From Gammaproteobacteria bacterium (lineage in GTDB: Bacteria > Pseudomonadota > Gammaproteobacteria > Steroidobacterales > GCA-2729495), in contig JAJRUG010000037.1 of NCBI GenBank assembly GCA_024277915.1, forward strand, positions 1 through 39,805: 39,805 bases of DNA, read 5' to 3'. Shown piece after piece: positions 8,519-18,050 of the stretch. Position 1 is the first letter of the stretch, and every line of letters starts with the position of its first letter. The notes below the pieces were generated by a model, which had not been told where the DNA came from, did not search any database, and was given only the letters and a program-made list of their open reading frames with translations. The position numbers and the translations under genes were made by a program.

Positions 8519-9619
8519 ATGATGGATCTTCATTCAAGGTATCGTGACGCCCTCACCCGTCAAGGATTGCAATCCGATCCCGCGCAAGAGACCGCGATCC
8601 GCGCATTGCAACAGACAGGCAGCGAACTCGATGGTAGCCCGGCTCCGACGAACTGGTTGAATCTGTTCAGGAAAAACTTCGGTAACCACACCAACACTGA
8701 TCCGATCCGCGGCGTTTATCTTTGGGGCGGTGTTGGCCGGGGCAAGACCTTTGTCATGGATATGTTCTTCGAAGCGCTGCCTTTTGATGAGAAGCTTCGT
8801 TACCATTTTCACAGACTGATGTATCGCGTGCACAGAAGACTGAAGGAACTTCAGCACCTGGAGGATCCGCTCCAGACTATCGCGGATGAGTTTTCCGAAC
8901 AGGCTCGTGTGATTTGTTTTGACGAGTTTTTCGTCTCGGATATCGCTGATGCCATGATTCTTGGCAAGTTGCTCAGTGCCTTGTTTGAACGACAGGTCAC
9001 ATTGGTTGCAACATCAAATATAACCCCCGATAATTTGTATCGTGACGGCCTGCAACGGCAGCAATTTCTGCCGGTAATTGATCTGATCAAACAACATACC
9101 AACATTGTCGAACTTAATGGCGACACAGACTATCGACTACGCGTTCTGGAACAGGCAGAAATATTTTGCTCGCCTCTTGATGATTCTGCCGACCACAAGC
9201 TGGCATCGTATTTCTCTCGCATTGCACCTGACCGCGGCACTGTCAATCAGCCCATGGAAATTCATGGCCGCGATATCATGACGCGACAACGGGCAGACGG
9301 CATCGTCTGGTTCGATTTTCAGGCACTGTGTGATGGCCCCAGAAGCCAGGATGACTACATAGAGATTGCCCGCTGTTTCCAGACTGTTATTCTCTCGGAA
9401 GTACCCAGCATGGCTGAAAATCGGGATGCTCAGGCTCGCCGGTTCATTGCGCTCGTCGATGAATTCTACGATCGACGGGTCAATCTGATTATTTCGGCGG
9501 AAACCGGGATTTCAGGTCTCTATACCGGCACCAGGCTAACAATGGAGTTCCAGAGAACCTGCAGCCGACTGCTCGAAATGCAGTCCACTGGCTATCTGGC
9601 TGCCGGCCACCTTCCTTGA
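8519..9619 (+). CDS. zapE: Cell division ATPase ZapE (AFG1-like)
   Basis: A 366-residue AAA-type P-loop ATPase. Walker A is GGVGRGKT (70-77) and Walker B is VICFDEFFVSD (131-141). The conserved HFHRLMYRVH and TLVATSNITPDNLYRDGLQR segments, the latter including the sensor region, identify the AFG1/ZapE family. In E. coli ZapE associates with the Z-ring and affects division under stress; mitochondrial homologues are LACE1/Afg1. ATG 8519 (another at 8522) is chosen; a TTG at 8483 would add 12 residues. No strong ribosome site is visible. Single gene, divergent from ETF-QO; the neighbours do not indicate a partner. Confidence 0.93.
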   Translation: MMDLHSRYRDALTRQGLQSDPAQETAIRALQQTGSELDGSPAPTNWLNLFRKNFGNHTNTDPIRGVYLWGGVGRGKTFVMDMFFEALPFDEKLRYHFHRLMYRVHRRLKELQHLEDPLQTIADEFSEQARVICFDEFFVSDIADAMILGKLLSALFERQVTLVATSNITPDNLYRDGLQRQQFLPVIDLIKQHTNIVELNGDTDYRLRVLEQAEIFCSPLDDSADHKLASYFSRIAPDRGTVNQPMEIHGRDIMTRQRADGIVWFDFQALCDGPRSQDDYIEIARCFQTVILSEVPSMAENRDAQARRFIALVDEFYDRRVNLIISAETGISGLYTGTRLTMEFQRTCSRLLEMQSTGYLAAGHLP

Positions 9620-9727
9620 TCTGGAGAGTTTCTCAACTGTGATCTTGCGCAAATCACTACTTTCTGATCCACTATAAGCTGTTGACTTGATCCTTACTTA
9701 TTTCACCTTCGAAAAGGAAAAAAGTCT

Positions 9728-12700
9728 GTGGCCGCCCGAGCCGACCTGACTACTAATCCGCGACGCAGAGCGAATGACCTGCGTAGTGACTTTCTTGCGC
9801 GGATCGCTGCTGCCGCAGATCAAAAATCGTATCAAGGCATCCCGGTAAAGTCATTTGTCCTAGGCTACTACCGGGATCTCGATATTGAGGAACTTCAACA
9901 CACCGACCCGAAAAGACTTGCGCTGGCCGCTGTTGAGCACCTCCGGTTCGCGTTGAAACGCCTGCCAGGGCGTTCCAAGGTCCGGGTCTACAATACGGTT
10001 GATCACCGGACAGTCGTCGAGATTGTCAATGCCAATATGCCATTTGTTGTGGACGCCGTGTCGATTGCTGTGGCGGAAGCCGGCCTTGGCATCGATCTGA
10101 CAGTGCATCCGATATTCTCGGTTTGCAGGAATAAAGAGGGCAAGCTCACGTCAGTCGAAGTATGTGATCCCGGTTGCTCCGACGGACAAATCGAATCCAT
10201 CGCTCGCTTTGAACTACAGCACATCCATGACCAGTCTGTTCGGGATAAATTGACCCGGTCTATTCGCGACAACCTGGCTGATACGCGTGCCGCGATCAAA
10301 GACTGGCAGAAAATGACCGGCAAAATGAAAGAAATCATTGAAGCCAACAAATCAGCACCGCCGCCAATACGCAAAGAAGTACTCCAGGAAAGTATTGCAC
10401 TGCTCGAATGGCTGGTGGAGAACAATTTTACATTTCTGGGCTATCGCAGGTACGAATTAAGCCCGCTATCCAGTCCGAAAGAAATCCGGCCGGTCGTGAG
10501 CACCTCTCTGGGTATTCTGGCGCAGCGGAAACGAACTCCCAAAACCAGACCGCTGACCAGGCAAATGATCAAGGTCGCCGGCACAAAGAATCTGCTGATC
10601 ATCACCAAGGCCAACTCCAGGGCAACGGTACACAGAACCGGCTACCTGGACCATATTGGCATCAAAACCTACAACTCGGCAGGGCAAGTTACAGGTGAAC
10701 ACCGTTTTATCGGCCTGTTTACATCAACGGCCTATAGCCAAAGCCCCAGGCAAATCCCGATGCTGCGCAGAAAAATCAAGCGCGTATTTGAAGAATCCGG
10801 GCTACCGGCTCATTCCCATCGGGGCAAGTCCCTCATGCATATTCTTGAGAACTACCCCCGCGACGAATTGCTGCAAAGCACTGTATCGGATCTGGTGCGG
10901 ACTACAGATGGGATCCTTAGCCTGCAGGATCGACGGCGCGTCCGGCTATTCGTGCGGAAAGATGTTTTCCGGCGCTTTATTTCCTGTCTGGTATATGTGC
11001 CCAGAGACAAGTACAACACCAGGGTCAGAAAAAAGATCGAGCAAATTTTGCAAAACAATATCGGTGGTACTGCATCTGATGCAGCAGTTGAGATTTCAGA
11101 ATCTGCACTGGCGCGATTAAGTCTTCTGGTGCGCTTGCCGCCTGATTACCGGTCACGAATCGATATCACCGAGACGGAAAAGGAAATTGCAGCGGCTGTG
11201 GTTACCTGGCAGGATCGCTTGCTGAAGGCGCTGCTTGACAAGCATGGCGCAGAAATAGCAGATACGCTGTTCAAGCAATTCCAGAATGCCTTTCCTTCCT
11301 CTTATCAGGAAGACATTGACCCCGAATCAGCCTGCGACGATATTGAACATATTAACAGGGTTTTGAACGGTGCCAACTCGCTGGCGCTGCATTTGCGAGC
11401 ATCAGGAACCGCTGACAAGCCAACACTGCGATTCAAACTGATACGCACCGCCGAACCATTATCTCTTTCAAGGGTTGTCCCAATCCTTGAAAATTTCGGC
11501 ATGCGTGTAATCAGCGAGTACCCGTATCGTATTGAATTTGATGATGAATCCGTTATCTCGATTCAGGAAGTGGAAATGGATCGCCATGATGGCGCAGTCA
11601 AAAACTTCCTGGAACTTGCCGGACGGTTTGAGGAGGCCTTTCGCCGGGTCGTCGATGGCACTGTTGAAAATGACGGGCTGAATCGCCTGGTCTGGCTCGC
11701 CAATCTTGACTGGCATGAAACTGTCATTATCAGAACCTATACAAAATACATCCTGCAAACCGGCGTTCCATTCTCGCAAAGCTATATAGAAAACGTGCTG
11801 TGTTCAAACAGCGAGTCCGCTCGTCTTCTGGCAAAAACTTTCAAGGCCCGGCTCGATCCATCTTTGACGAAAGAAGAACGAACGAAAACGACCCGGCAGT
11901 TGCAGACTCGCCTGAAAAACTCTCTGGAAAAGATCGCCAGCCTGGATGAGGACAGGATTTTCCGCGCTTTCGAATCATCGCTACTCGCCACGAGCAGAAC
12001 CAATTTTTTTGTGCGGGAAACAGCCCTGGGTAAACCGCCGGAATGTATTTCCATCAAAATGGACCCGCGTGGCATTGCAGAACTTCCTGATCCACGCCCT
12101 CATTTCGAAATATTCGTCTACTCGCCCGATATAGAAGGCATCCATTTACGCTCCGGGCCGGTGGCGCGTGGTGGTCTTCGCTGGTCGGACAGGCCGGAGG
12201 ATTTCCGAACCGAGGTTCTGGGGCTGATGAAAGCCCAGGTAGTCAAGAATGCCGTCATCGTACCCACCGGCTCAAAGGGCGGGTTCGTGGTGAAAAATAC
12301 CGAGCCGCTTGACCGGGAAGCCATGGGCCGGGAAGTTGAGCGCTGCTACCGGATATTTATCAGCGGCCTTCTGGATCTCACCGACACAATCGAAAATCAG
12401 AAGATCATTCCACCGCGGGAAGTGGAACGGCTCGACGGTGATGATCCTTACCTGGTGGTGGCCGCTGACAAGGGAACCGCAAGTTTTTCGGATATCGCCA
12501 ATGAAATCGCCGATGCCTATGGTTTCTGGCTGGGTGACGCCTTTGCCTCAGGCGGATCAGTGGGCTATGACCACAAGAAAATGGGGATCACTGCAAGGGG
12601 GGCATGGGAAGCGGTCAAACGCCACTTCCGGGAACTTGGCATCGATATTCAAAACCAGCCGTTCTCTGTTGCCGGCATTGGCGACATGGCCGGTGATGTG

Positions 12701-14578
12701 TTCGGGAATGGAATGCTACTCTCCCAGCACATCTGCCTGAAAGCCGCCTTTAATCATCGCCACATATTCCTTGACCCGAATCCGGATCCTGCAACCAGTT
12801 TTTTGGAACGGCAACGTCTGTTCAACATGGCGCGTTCCAGCTGGACCGACTATCAGCCTGATCTCATCTCTCCGGGCGGTGGAGTCTACGACCGGCAAGC
12901 CAAACGCATCGATCTGTCACCAGAAGCCCGGGCTATGCTAGGCGCCGAAAAAACCTCGGTCACACCGCCCGAGTTGATTCGATTGATCCTCTGTATGGAA
13001 ACTGATTTGCTCTGGAACGGTGGTATCGGCACATACGTCAAAGCATCTTCCCAGAGTCATCTTGCTGCAGGCGACCGCGCGAATGATGTGGTTCGTGTTG
13101 ATGCCAACACCCTGCGCTGCAAAGTTATCGGCGAAGGCGGCAACCTTGGACTCACCCAGGCTGCACGCATAGAATTTTCGCAGGCAGGGGGGCGAATTTA
13201 CACTGATTCGATCGATAATTCCGCCGGTGTTTCCTGCTCGGACCACGAGGTCAATATCAAGATCCTGCTGAACGGCGCAATACGAGACAAGCGGATCAGC
13301 TTGTCTGCGCGCAATCGCCTGTTGGCGTCCATGACTGATGAAGTCGGGCAGTTGGTGCTGCGTGATAACTATCTGCAGACACAAGCGATCAGCCGTGCCC
13401 ACAGTTATGCCGCGGACAGATTGATGGAATATGCCGAGCTGATCAAACAACTGGAGATTGACGGCGGCCTAGACAGAGAGCTTGAAGGCCTCCCTGGTGA
13501 TGAAGAAATCGAGAATCGCAGAACATCCAGAACAGGATTGACCCGCCCTGAGTTAGCCATAATTTTCAGTTATGCCAAAATTCAACTATTCAACGAACTG
13601 CTGAAAACAGATATTCCCGAAGACCCCGCTCTCACCGGTGAGTTAATGCGATATTTCCCATCCCGTTTACAGAAAAAATTCCCGGATGACATTTTAGGCC
13701 ACCCGCTGAGGCGCGAAATTATTTCCACACTGATCGCGAACAGTATAATTAATCGAGTCGGCCCGACTTTCGTTTCCAGAGCCAGGGAAGAAACCGGAAT
13801 GAGCACAGCAGCGATCGCTCGTGCCTACACTGTCGCTCGCGATGTCCTGGGCCTGCGCAGGCTGTGGGCACAAATCGAAAAAATGGATAACACACTTCCT
13901 GCAAGCGCCCAGTATGCCATGCTGTTTAACAGCGCAAGAAAACTCCGCCATGCAGCCTACTGGTTCCTGCAGAATTACAATGAAAATATCGATATAGCCG
14001 CCGAGACCGAAGGACTGCGGCCGGGCATCAAGCAACTACTGGGCAAGCTACCGGCATTACTGAGCGGATCACCACAGCGGCGCCTGCAAGAAACTGTCAC
14101 TCAGTATCTGGAAGTCGGTGTACCGGAAAACCAGGCGCGCAAAATGGCTGCTCTGAACTCTGCAGTCGCCGCCCTCGACATTGCAGCGGTAGCCCGACGT
14201 TTCTCCCAGCCGATTGAGTTCACCGCCAATGTGTATGCAGAAATCGGCCGTGGGTTAAGCATGGATTGGCTGCAGGCTCAGGCGGAAAATCTGATCGTAT
14301 CCGGCCGCTGGCAGGCGGTTGCCCGGGGCAATATGCGCAATGATATTCTGGCCGTGCACCGAAAACTGACTGCCGACAGAATAATCAACGCCGACCAGAG
14401 CAAGGATACTCCGGCAACCCTGGTGATGAACTGGCTGCAACAGCACGGACCGATTGTTCAAAGAGCGAAGCTCACTATTTCCGAAATGCGCGCCCAGAAA
14501 GCTGTCGATTTCGCCTCACTCACCGTGGCTGTTCAAGAACTGCGCCGGCTCGCCGCAGCGAGCGCCCGAAATGCCTGA
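9728..14578 (+). CDS. NAD-specific glutamate dehydrogenase, large (180-kDa) class
   Basis: A 1616-residue protein of the large bacterial NAD-dependent glutamate dehydrogenase family (Streptomyces clavuligerus, Pseudomonas GdhB type), which converts glutamate to 2-oxoglutarate, ammonia and NADH. The first ~700 residues are the regulatory, ACT-like region typical of the class. The catalytic core follows, with RGGLRWSDRPEDFRTEVLGL near 820, the lysine-rich VPTGSKGGFVVK near 845-856, GDMAGDVFGNGML near 985-998, and GEGGNLGLTQ near 1135. An all-helical C-terminal region ends the protein. Length is normal and the frame is open throughout. It starts at GTG 9728, with AGGA about 10 bases upstream. 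It is monocistronic and probably serves amino-acid catabolism together with the lysine genes in this window. Confidence 0.97.
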   Translation: MAARADLTTNPRRRANDLRSDFLARIAAAADQKSYQGIPVKSFVLGYYRDLDIEELQHTDPKRLALAAVEHLRFALKRLPGRSKVRVYNTVDHRTVVEIVNANMPFVVDAVSIAVAEAGLGIDLTVHPIFSVCRNKEGKLTSVEVCDPGCSDGQIESIARFELQHIHDQSVRDKLTRSIRDNLADTRAAIKDWQKMTGKMKEIIEANKSAPPPIRKEVLQESIALLEWLVENNFTFLGYRRYELSPLSSPKEIRPVVSTSLGILAQRKRTPKTRPLTRQMIKVAGTKNLLIITKANSRATVHRTGYLDHIGIKTYNSAGQVTGEHRFIGLFTSTAYSQSPRQIPMLRRKIKRVFEESGLPAHSHRGKSLMHILENYPRDELLQSTVSDLVRTTDGILSLQDRRRVRLFVRKDVFRRFISCLVYVPRDKYNTRVRKKIEQILQNNIGGTASDAAVEISESALARLSLLVRLPPDYRSRIDITETEKEIAAAVVTWQDRLLKALLDKHGAEIADTLFKQFQNAFPSSYQEDIDPESACDDIEHINRVLNGANSLALHLRASGTADKPTLRFKLIRTAEPLSLSRVVPILENFGMRVISEYPYRIEFDDESVISIQEVEMDRHDGAVKNFLELAGRFEEAFRRVVDGTVENDGLNRLVWLANLDWHETVIIRTYTKYILQTGVPFSQSYIENVLCSNSESARLLAKTFKARLDPSLTKEERTKTTRQLQTRLKNSLEKIASLDEDRIFRAFESSLLATSRTNFFVRETALGKPPECISIKMDPRGIAELPDPRPHFEIFVYSPDIEGIHLRSGPVARGGLRWSDRPEDFRTEVLGLMKAQVVKNAVIVPTGSKGGFVVKNTEPLDREAMGREVERCYRIFISGLLDLTDTIENQKIIPPREVERLDGDDPYLVVAADKGTASFSDIANEIADAYGFWLGDAFASGGSVGYDHKKMGITARGAWEAVKRHFRELGIDIQNQPFSVAGIGDMAGDVFGNGMLLSQHICLKAAFNHRHIFLDPNPDPATSFLERQRLFNMARSSWTDYQPDLISPGGGVYDRQAKRIDLSPEARAMLGAEKTSVTPPELIRLILCMETDLLWNGGIGTYVKASSQSHLAAGDRANDVVRVDANTLRCKVIGEGGNLGLTQAARIEFSQAGGRIYTDSIDNSAGVSCSDHEVNIKILLNGAIRDKRISLSARNRLLASMTDEVGQLVLRDNYLQTQAISRAHSYAADRLMEYAELIKQLEIDGGLDRELEGLPGDEEIENRRTSRTGLTRPELAIIFSYAKIQLFNELLKTDIPEDPALTGELMRYFPSRLQKKFPDDILGHPLRREIISTLIANSIINRVGPTFVSRAREETGMSTAAIARAYTVARDVLGLRRLWAQIEKMDNTLPASAQYAMLFNSARKLRHAAYWFLQNYNENIDIAAETEGLRPGIKQLLGKLPALLSGSPQRRLQETVTQYLEVGVPENQARKMAALNSAVAALDIAAVARRFSQPIEFTANVYAEIGRGLSMDWLQAQAENLIVSGRWQAVARGNMRNDILAVHRKLTADRIINADQSKDTPATLVMNWLQQHGPIVQRAKLTISEMRAQKAVDFASLTVAVQELRRLAAASARNA

Positions 14579-14715
14579 TCGCTCTCCGGCACACTGCTGA
14601 CCGTAGCATTTCAGGTTACACTAGCCACCCGAACCGGCTTTAAGCCGGCCGACAAACCGGGCGACTGCAGTATCGCAGCAAACCCGGTGCAATAACTGTT
14701 ATCTGGAGAAATAGA

Positions 14716-15462
14716 ATGACGGGCAAGCTCGTACTCTGTCGTCATGGGCAAAGCGACTGGAACCGCGACAACCTGTTTACCGGCTGGGTCGATGTGGGGC
14801 TTACTGATCAGGGAATCGCTGAAGCTCGTAATGCCGGTCAACTACTGGTGCAACTGGGATTCGATTTTGATATCGCATTCACCTCGACATTGAAGCGGGC
14901 TATAAGCACTCTGTGGCTGATCATGGAAGAAACAGACCGGATGTGGGTACCAGTGGTACGTGACTGGCGTCTCAATGAGCGACACTACGGGCAGTTACAG
15001 GGACTGAACAAGGCAGAGACTGCTGCAAAACACGGTGATGAGCAGGTTCGCATCTGGCGACGCAGTTATGATATTCCGCCGCCGGCCCTGGACGAAAGTG
15101 ATCAGCAACATCCGCGACACGACCCGCGTTACCAGCACATAGATCATCTGCCTGCATCCGAGTCTTTGAAAGACACATTGGAACGGGTTTTGCCCTGCTG
15201 GAATGAGCTGATCATTCCCCAACTTCAGCAGGGCAAGAATGTTTTGATCGCCGCCCACGGGAATAGTCTCCGGGCACTGGTGAAAATGCTGGATGGCATC
15301 TCCGATGAAGACATCACCGGTTTCGATATTCCTACCGGTGTTCCTATCTTATATGAACTCGACGAGTCAATAAAACCGATGAGTCGAGAGTTCATCGGCG
15401 ACCCGGAGGCCATCAGAAAGGCAACTGAAGCTGTAGCGAATCAGGCTTCCCGGGGAAAGTAA
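14716..15462 (+). CDS. gpmA: 2,3-bisphosphoglycerate-dependent phosphoglycerate mutase
   Basis: A 248-residue glycolytic/gluconeogenic mutase interconverting 3- and 2-phosphoglycerate through a phosphohistidine. The histidine-phosphatase motif [10 protein letters not shown] gives phospho-acceptor H10. R61 (TLKRAIST), E88 in the [13 protein letters not shown] segment, and the second active-site H181 ([10 protein letters not shown]) are all present. The length and the YGQLQGLNK segment are typical of the dPGM enzyme, not of a small phosphatase. ATG 14716 has GGAG 9 bases upstream. The gamma-carbonic anhydrase gene starts 4 bases after the stop, so the two are likely co-transcribed. Confidence 0.96.
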   Translation: MTGKLVLCRHGQSDWNRDNLFTGWVDVGLTDQGIAEARNAGQLLVQLGFDFDIAFTSTLKRAISTLWLIMEETDRMWVPVVRDWRLNERHYGQLQGLNKAETAAKHGDEQVRIWRRSYDIPPPALDESDQQHPRHDPRYQHIDHLPASESLKDTLERVLPCWNELIIPQLQQGKNVLIAAHGNSLRALVKMLDGISDEDITGFDIPTGVPILYELDESIKPMSREFIGDPEAIRKATEAVANQASRGK

Positions 15463-15466
15463 ACCA

Positions 15467-15994
15467 ATGATGTATTCTATTGACGGTCAAACTCCGCAAA
15501 CAGCTGACAGGGACTTTTTTATCGCACCCAATGCGGCCGTGATCGGCAATGTTCACATGGGCACGGATAGCAGTATCTGGTTCAGCGCTGTTGTCCGGGG
15601 TGATGTAGATCAAATCAATATTGGCTGCGGTACAAACATTCAGGATGGCAGTGTACTGCATACCGATCCGGGGGCACCGCTCAACATCGGAGAGCACGTG
15701 ACCGTCGGACACATGGTCATGCTGCACGGTTGCCGGATCGGAGACTATTCGCTGATAGGTATCGGCTCTACTGTGCTGAACCACGCAGTCATCGGCGCCC
15801 ATTCCATCGTCGGCGCCCATTCCCTGATCACTGAGCGAAAATCATTCCCGGACGGCGTGATGATTCTCGGCTCGCCGGCAAAAGTTGTTCGCGGCCTGAC
15901 TGAAGATGAAATTGCCCGGCTGAAAAAATCTGCCGATGTATATATTGCCCGCGCAAAGCTGTACCGCGATAAGCTGACAGTGTGCGAAGTGTGA
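15467..15994 (+). CDS. Gamma-carbonic anhydrase family protein (YrdA-like)
   Basis: A 175-residue left-handed beta-helix protein built from hexapeptide repeats (for example IGNVHMGTDSSIWFSAVVRG and MLHGCRIGDYSLIGIG). The three zinc-ligand histidines of the gamma-CA fold are present: H65 (SVLHTD), H82 and H87 (GHMVMLHGC). The C-terminal helix (EIARLKKSADVYIARAKLYR) caps the trimer. Bacterial YrdA/CaiE-like members may have weak or no measured anhydrase activity, so the function is only probable. ATG 15467 follows GGGGAAAG in the end of gpmA, with 4 bases between the genes. Confidence 0.9.
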   Translation: MMYSIDGQTPQTADRDFFIAPNAAVIGNVHMGTDSSIWFSAVVRGDVDQINIGCGTNIQDGSVLHTDPGAPLNIGEHVTVGHMVMLHGCRIGDYSLIGIGSTVLNHAVIGAHSIVGAHSLITERKSFPDGVMILGSPAKVVRGLTEDEIARLKKSADVYIARAKLYRDKLTVCEV

Positions 15995-16071
15995 TAGCCG
16001 AGACTGAATCTCGTCATCAGTCCCCGAACCCATCGCCATCCCCCGATCCTGTGAACCTCGCAGCAAACCAA

Positions 16072-16158
16072 GGCATCACCTGCCCGATCCCTTTTTGAAG
16101 GGAATAAAGCGGACCGCAGGGAGCCATCCCGTCAAAAAGGGATCGGGCAGGTGATGCC
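16072..16158. repeat. Perfect 27-bp inverted repeat with 33-nt loop
   Basis: The left arm 16072-16098 begins GGCATCACCTGCCCGATCCC and ends TTTTTGA. The right arm 16132-16158 is its exact reverse complement, without mismatch. The 33-base loop holds two small hairpins of its own (GCGG-A-CCGC and GGGA-GCCA-TCCC), and TCCCTT-TTTG-AAGGGA offers an alternative local fold at the left arm. It lies between convergent gene ends (gamma-carbonic anhydrase and tesB). There is no T-run after either arm, so it is not a classical terminator, though it may block transcription from both sides. A palindromic intergenic repeat (REP/MITE remnant) is equally possible. No second copy was seen in this window. Confidence 0.8.
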
Positions 16159-16249
16159 GGACGATTGGCACGACGATTCAACCAAAGAAAGACCGGCGGA
16201 AACGTAACAGCAGGTGGTTCAATCCCGAGGATAGGTGCCGGTTACCCTG

Positions 16250-17110
16250 CTAGTTCCCCCTCACCCGGATCAGCCCCTCCTGGGCAGTTGATGCAACCAG
16301 CACACCCGCTTCATTGAACAGTTGGCCTCTGGACAATCCCCTGGCGCCCGAAGCACTGGGGCTGTCATAGGAAAACAGCAACCATTCATCGACACGACAG
16401 GGTCGATGAAACCACATGGCATGATCCAGACTCGCCATTTGCAGTTTTTGTTCAAAAATCTCCAGACCGTGTGGCAATGTTGCAGTACCCAGCAACTCAT
16501 AGTCAGACATATACGCCAGCAAGCGCTGGTGGAGATGGGGATCGTCCGGCAATGGTTCACCAGCCTTGAACCAGACATGCCGTACCGGCTCGGAATCCTT
16601 GCTGGCCATGAAACGTTCCCATCGCACCGGGCGAACCTGAAACGGCCGTTCGTACGAGAGAAAACGGCGCACTCTGACCGGAATACTGTCAGGCATTTTT
16701 TCAACAATCTGGGATATATCCAGCAGATCCTCGGGACCAGGGACATCAGGCATCGTTGCCTGATGCTCCAATCCTTCTTCCACGGCCTGAAATGATGCTG
16801 CCATATTGAAAATCGGCCGCCCGTGCTGAATGGCTACCACCCGGCGAACACTGAAGCTTCCACCATCCCTGGCACGATCTACCTCGTAAACGATAGGTGC
16901 ATCAACATCACCCCGCCGGAGAAAATAGGCATGGAGAGAGTGAACCACCCGGGCTTCTATTGTGCGGCTGGCAGCTGTTAATGCCTGCCCCAAGACCTGG
17001 CCACCAAAAACCTGCGGGTTACCGATATCACGACTTTGGCCGCGAAAAATATTGAGCTCAATCGTTTCAAGATCCAGCAAGGCGATCAGATCAGTCAAAC
17101 TATTTGTCAT
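16250..17110 (-). CDS. tesB: Acyl-CoA thioesterase II
   Basis: A 286-residue double-hotdog thioesterase that hydrolyses medium- and long-chain acyl-CoA. The catalytic triad of E. coli TesB (D204, T228, Q278) aligns with D203 (MSDYELLG), S227 (MASLDHAMWFHRP) and Q277 (STAQEGL); Thr/Ser exchange at the second position is conservative. The WERF, VWFKAGEPLPDD and SASGARGLSRG segments also match, and the length is identical to the E. coli enzyme. Cytosolic. The ribosome site is weak (AGGA about 11 bases from ATG 17110). A perfect TATAAT on the minus strand lies about 50 bases upstream. Divergent from the DUF1499 gene. Confidence 0.96.
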   Translation of the reverse strand: MTNSLTDLIALLDLETIELNIFRGQSRDIGNPQVFGGQVLGQALTAASRTIEARVVHSLHAYFLRRGDVDAPIVYEVDRARDGGSFSVRRVVAIQHGRPIFNMAASFQAVEEGLEHQATMPDVPGPEDLLDISQIVEKMPDSIPVRVRRFLSYERPFQVRPVRWERFMASKDSEPVRHVWFKAGEPLPDDPHLHQRLLAYMSDYELLGTATLPHGLEIFEQKLQMASLDHAMWFHRPCRVDEWLLFSYDSPSASGARGLSRGQLFNEAGVLVASTAQEGLIRVRGN

Positions 17111-17158
17111 ATCAAGGCCATTCCTGAGCCATTCATGTTGCAGGTACTGAATATCGGC

Positions 17159-17164
17159 ATTATA
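17159..17164 (-). promoter_or_regulatory. Candidate -10 box for tesB
   Basis: TATAAT on the minus strand, 49 bases before the tesB ATG. The -35 region is poor, so confidence is low. Confidence 0.3.
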
Positions 17165-17238
17165 TATGCATTGGCCATTCAGAATACGACCATGCGATAC
17201 TCTGGCAAATAACAGAACCTGCCATGGAGAAGCCTTAG

Positions 17239-18018
17239 ATGGAACAGTCCGCCAACATCAAGCCCGACTCTGTGTCGTCCCCCTGGGGAACGCGCTTCTG
17301 TATCGCTGGCATCCTTGCCGCTGATGCAGGATTGATGGCAATCCTGGTTGCCGGGCCAGGCCATCGCCTGGAGTTACTCGGCACACAAACTGCGATACTG
17401 GTCTACGCAGTCGGCAACGTGGCAATACTGATTTCTGTAATCAGTGCAGGCGTGGGACTGGTATTGAACAGAGGCCGGCCGGGTAATGCCTGGTTCCGAT
17501 GGAGTTGGGGAGCAATCGCGGTCGGAGTCACATTACTGACCAACAGTGCGCTGATAATGATTTCGGCCAGTACCCTGCCGGCAATCCACGATATCTCGAC
17601 CGATACACAACAACCTCCGGCTTTTGAATCAGTGCTGCCACTCAGGGTTGACGCGCCCAATCCACCTGGATACGCCGGTGCTGAAGTCGCAGACAAGCAA
17701 CTCGCTGCCTACCCTGATATCACCACAATGAAATTTGCGGAGTCTGCGGACACCGTGTTTCGCGCTGCAACCAGGATTGCAGAAGATCTGGGCTGGGATT
17801 TGATTGTGGCCGATGCAGACGCAGGGCGCATTGAAGCGACCGATACTACATTCTGGTTTGGATTCAAGGACGATGTCGTGATTCGGATCCGGAGCCGTAG
17901 TGAAATTACGGCGCTTGATATCCGGTCAAAATCCCGGGTCGGAATGAGCGACATAGGCACCAATGCAAAAAGAATAAGACTGTTTCGTGACCAGCTCAGC
18001 AGTTCCCTGTCTGATTGA
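17239..18018 (+). CDS. Membrane-anchored DUF1499 family protein
   Basis: 259 residues in two parts. The N-terminal ~115 residues contain three hydrophobic segments, near 20-40 (CIAGILAADAGLMAILVAG), 50-75 (ILVYAVGNVAILISVISAGV) and 90-110. The C-terminal ~140 residues form a soluble DUF1499-like domain, recognised from the HDISTD start, the QLAAYPDI segment, GWDLI, and the conserved DVVIRIR...DIRSKSRVGMSDIGTNAKRI pattern. The biochemical role of DUF1499 is unknown to me. ATG 17239 has GGAG 9 bases upstream. The next gene may begin at a TTG overlapping the stop by 4 bases, so these are probably one operon. Confidence 0.8.
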   Translation: MEQSANIKPDSVSSPWGTRFCIAGILAADAGLMAILVAGPGHRLELLGTQTAILVYAVGNVAILISVISAGVGLVLNRGRPGNAWFRWSWGAIAVGVTLLTNSALIMISASTLPAIHDISTDTQQPPAFESVLPLRVDAPNPPGYAGAEVADKQLAAYPDITTMKFAESADTVFRAATRIAEDLGWDLIVADADAGRIEATDTTFWFGFKDDVVIRIRSRSEITALDIRSKSRVGMSDIGTNAKRIRLFRDQLSSSLSD

Positions 18019-18050
18019 ATAGACCCGTTGATGTTGCGCCGAACGAAGTC

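Noticed and set aside
12938-13450. 170-codon antisense reading frame inside the glutamate dehydrogenase gene (and many similar ones)
   Set aside because: These frames mirror a conserved protein; translations look random and lack ribosome sites.
14634-14648. Hairpin CCGGC-TTTAA-GCCGG after the glutamate dehydrogenase gene
   Set aside because: Short stem with no following T-run; too weak to call a terminator.
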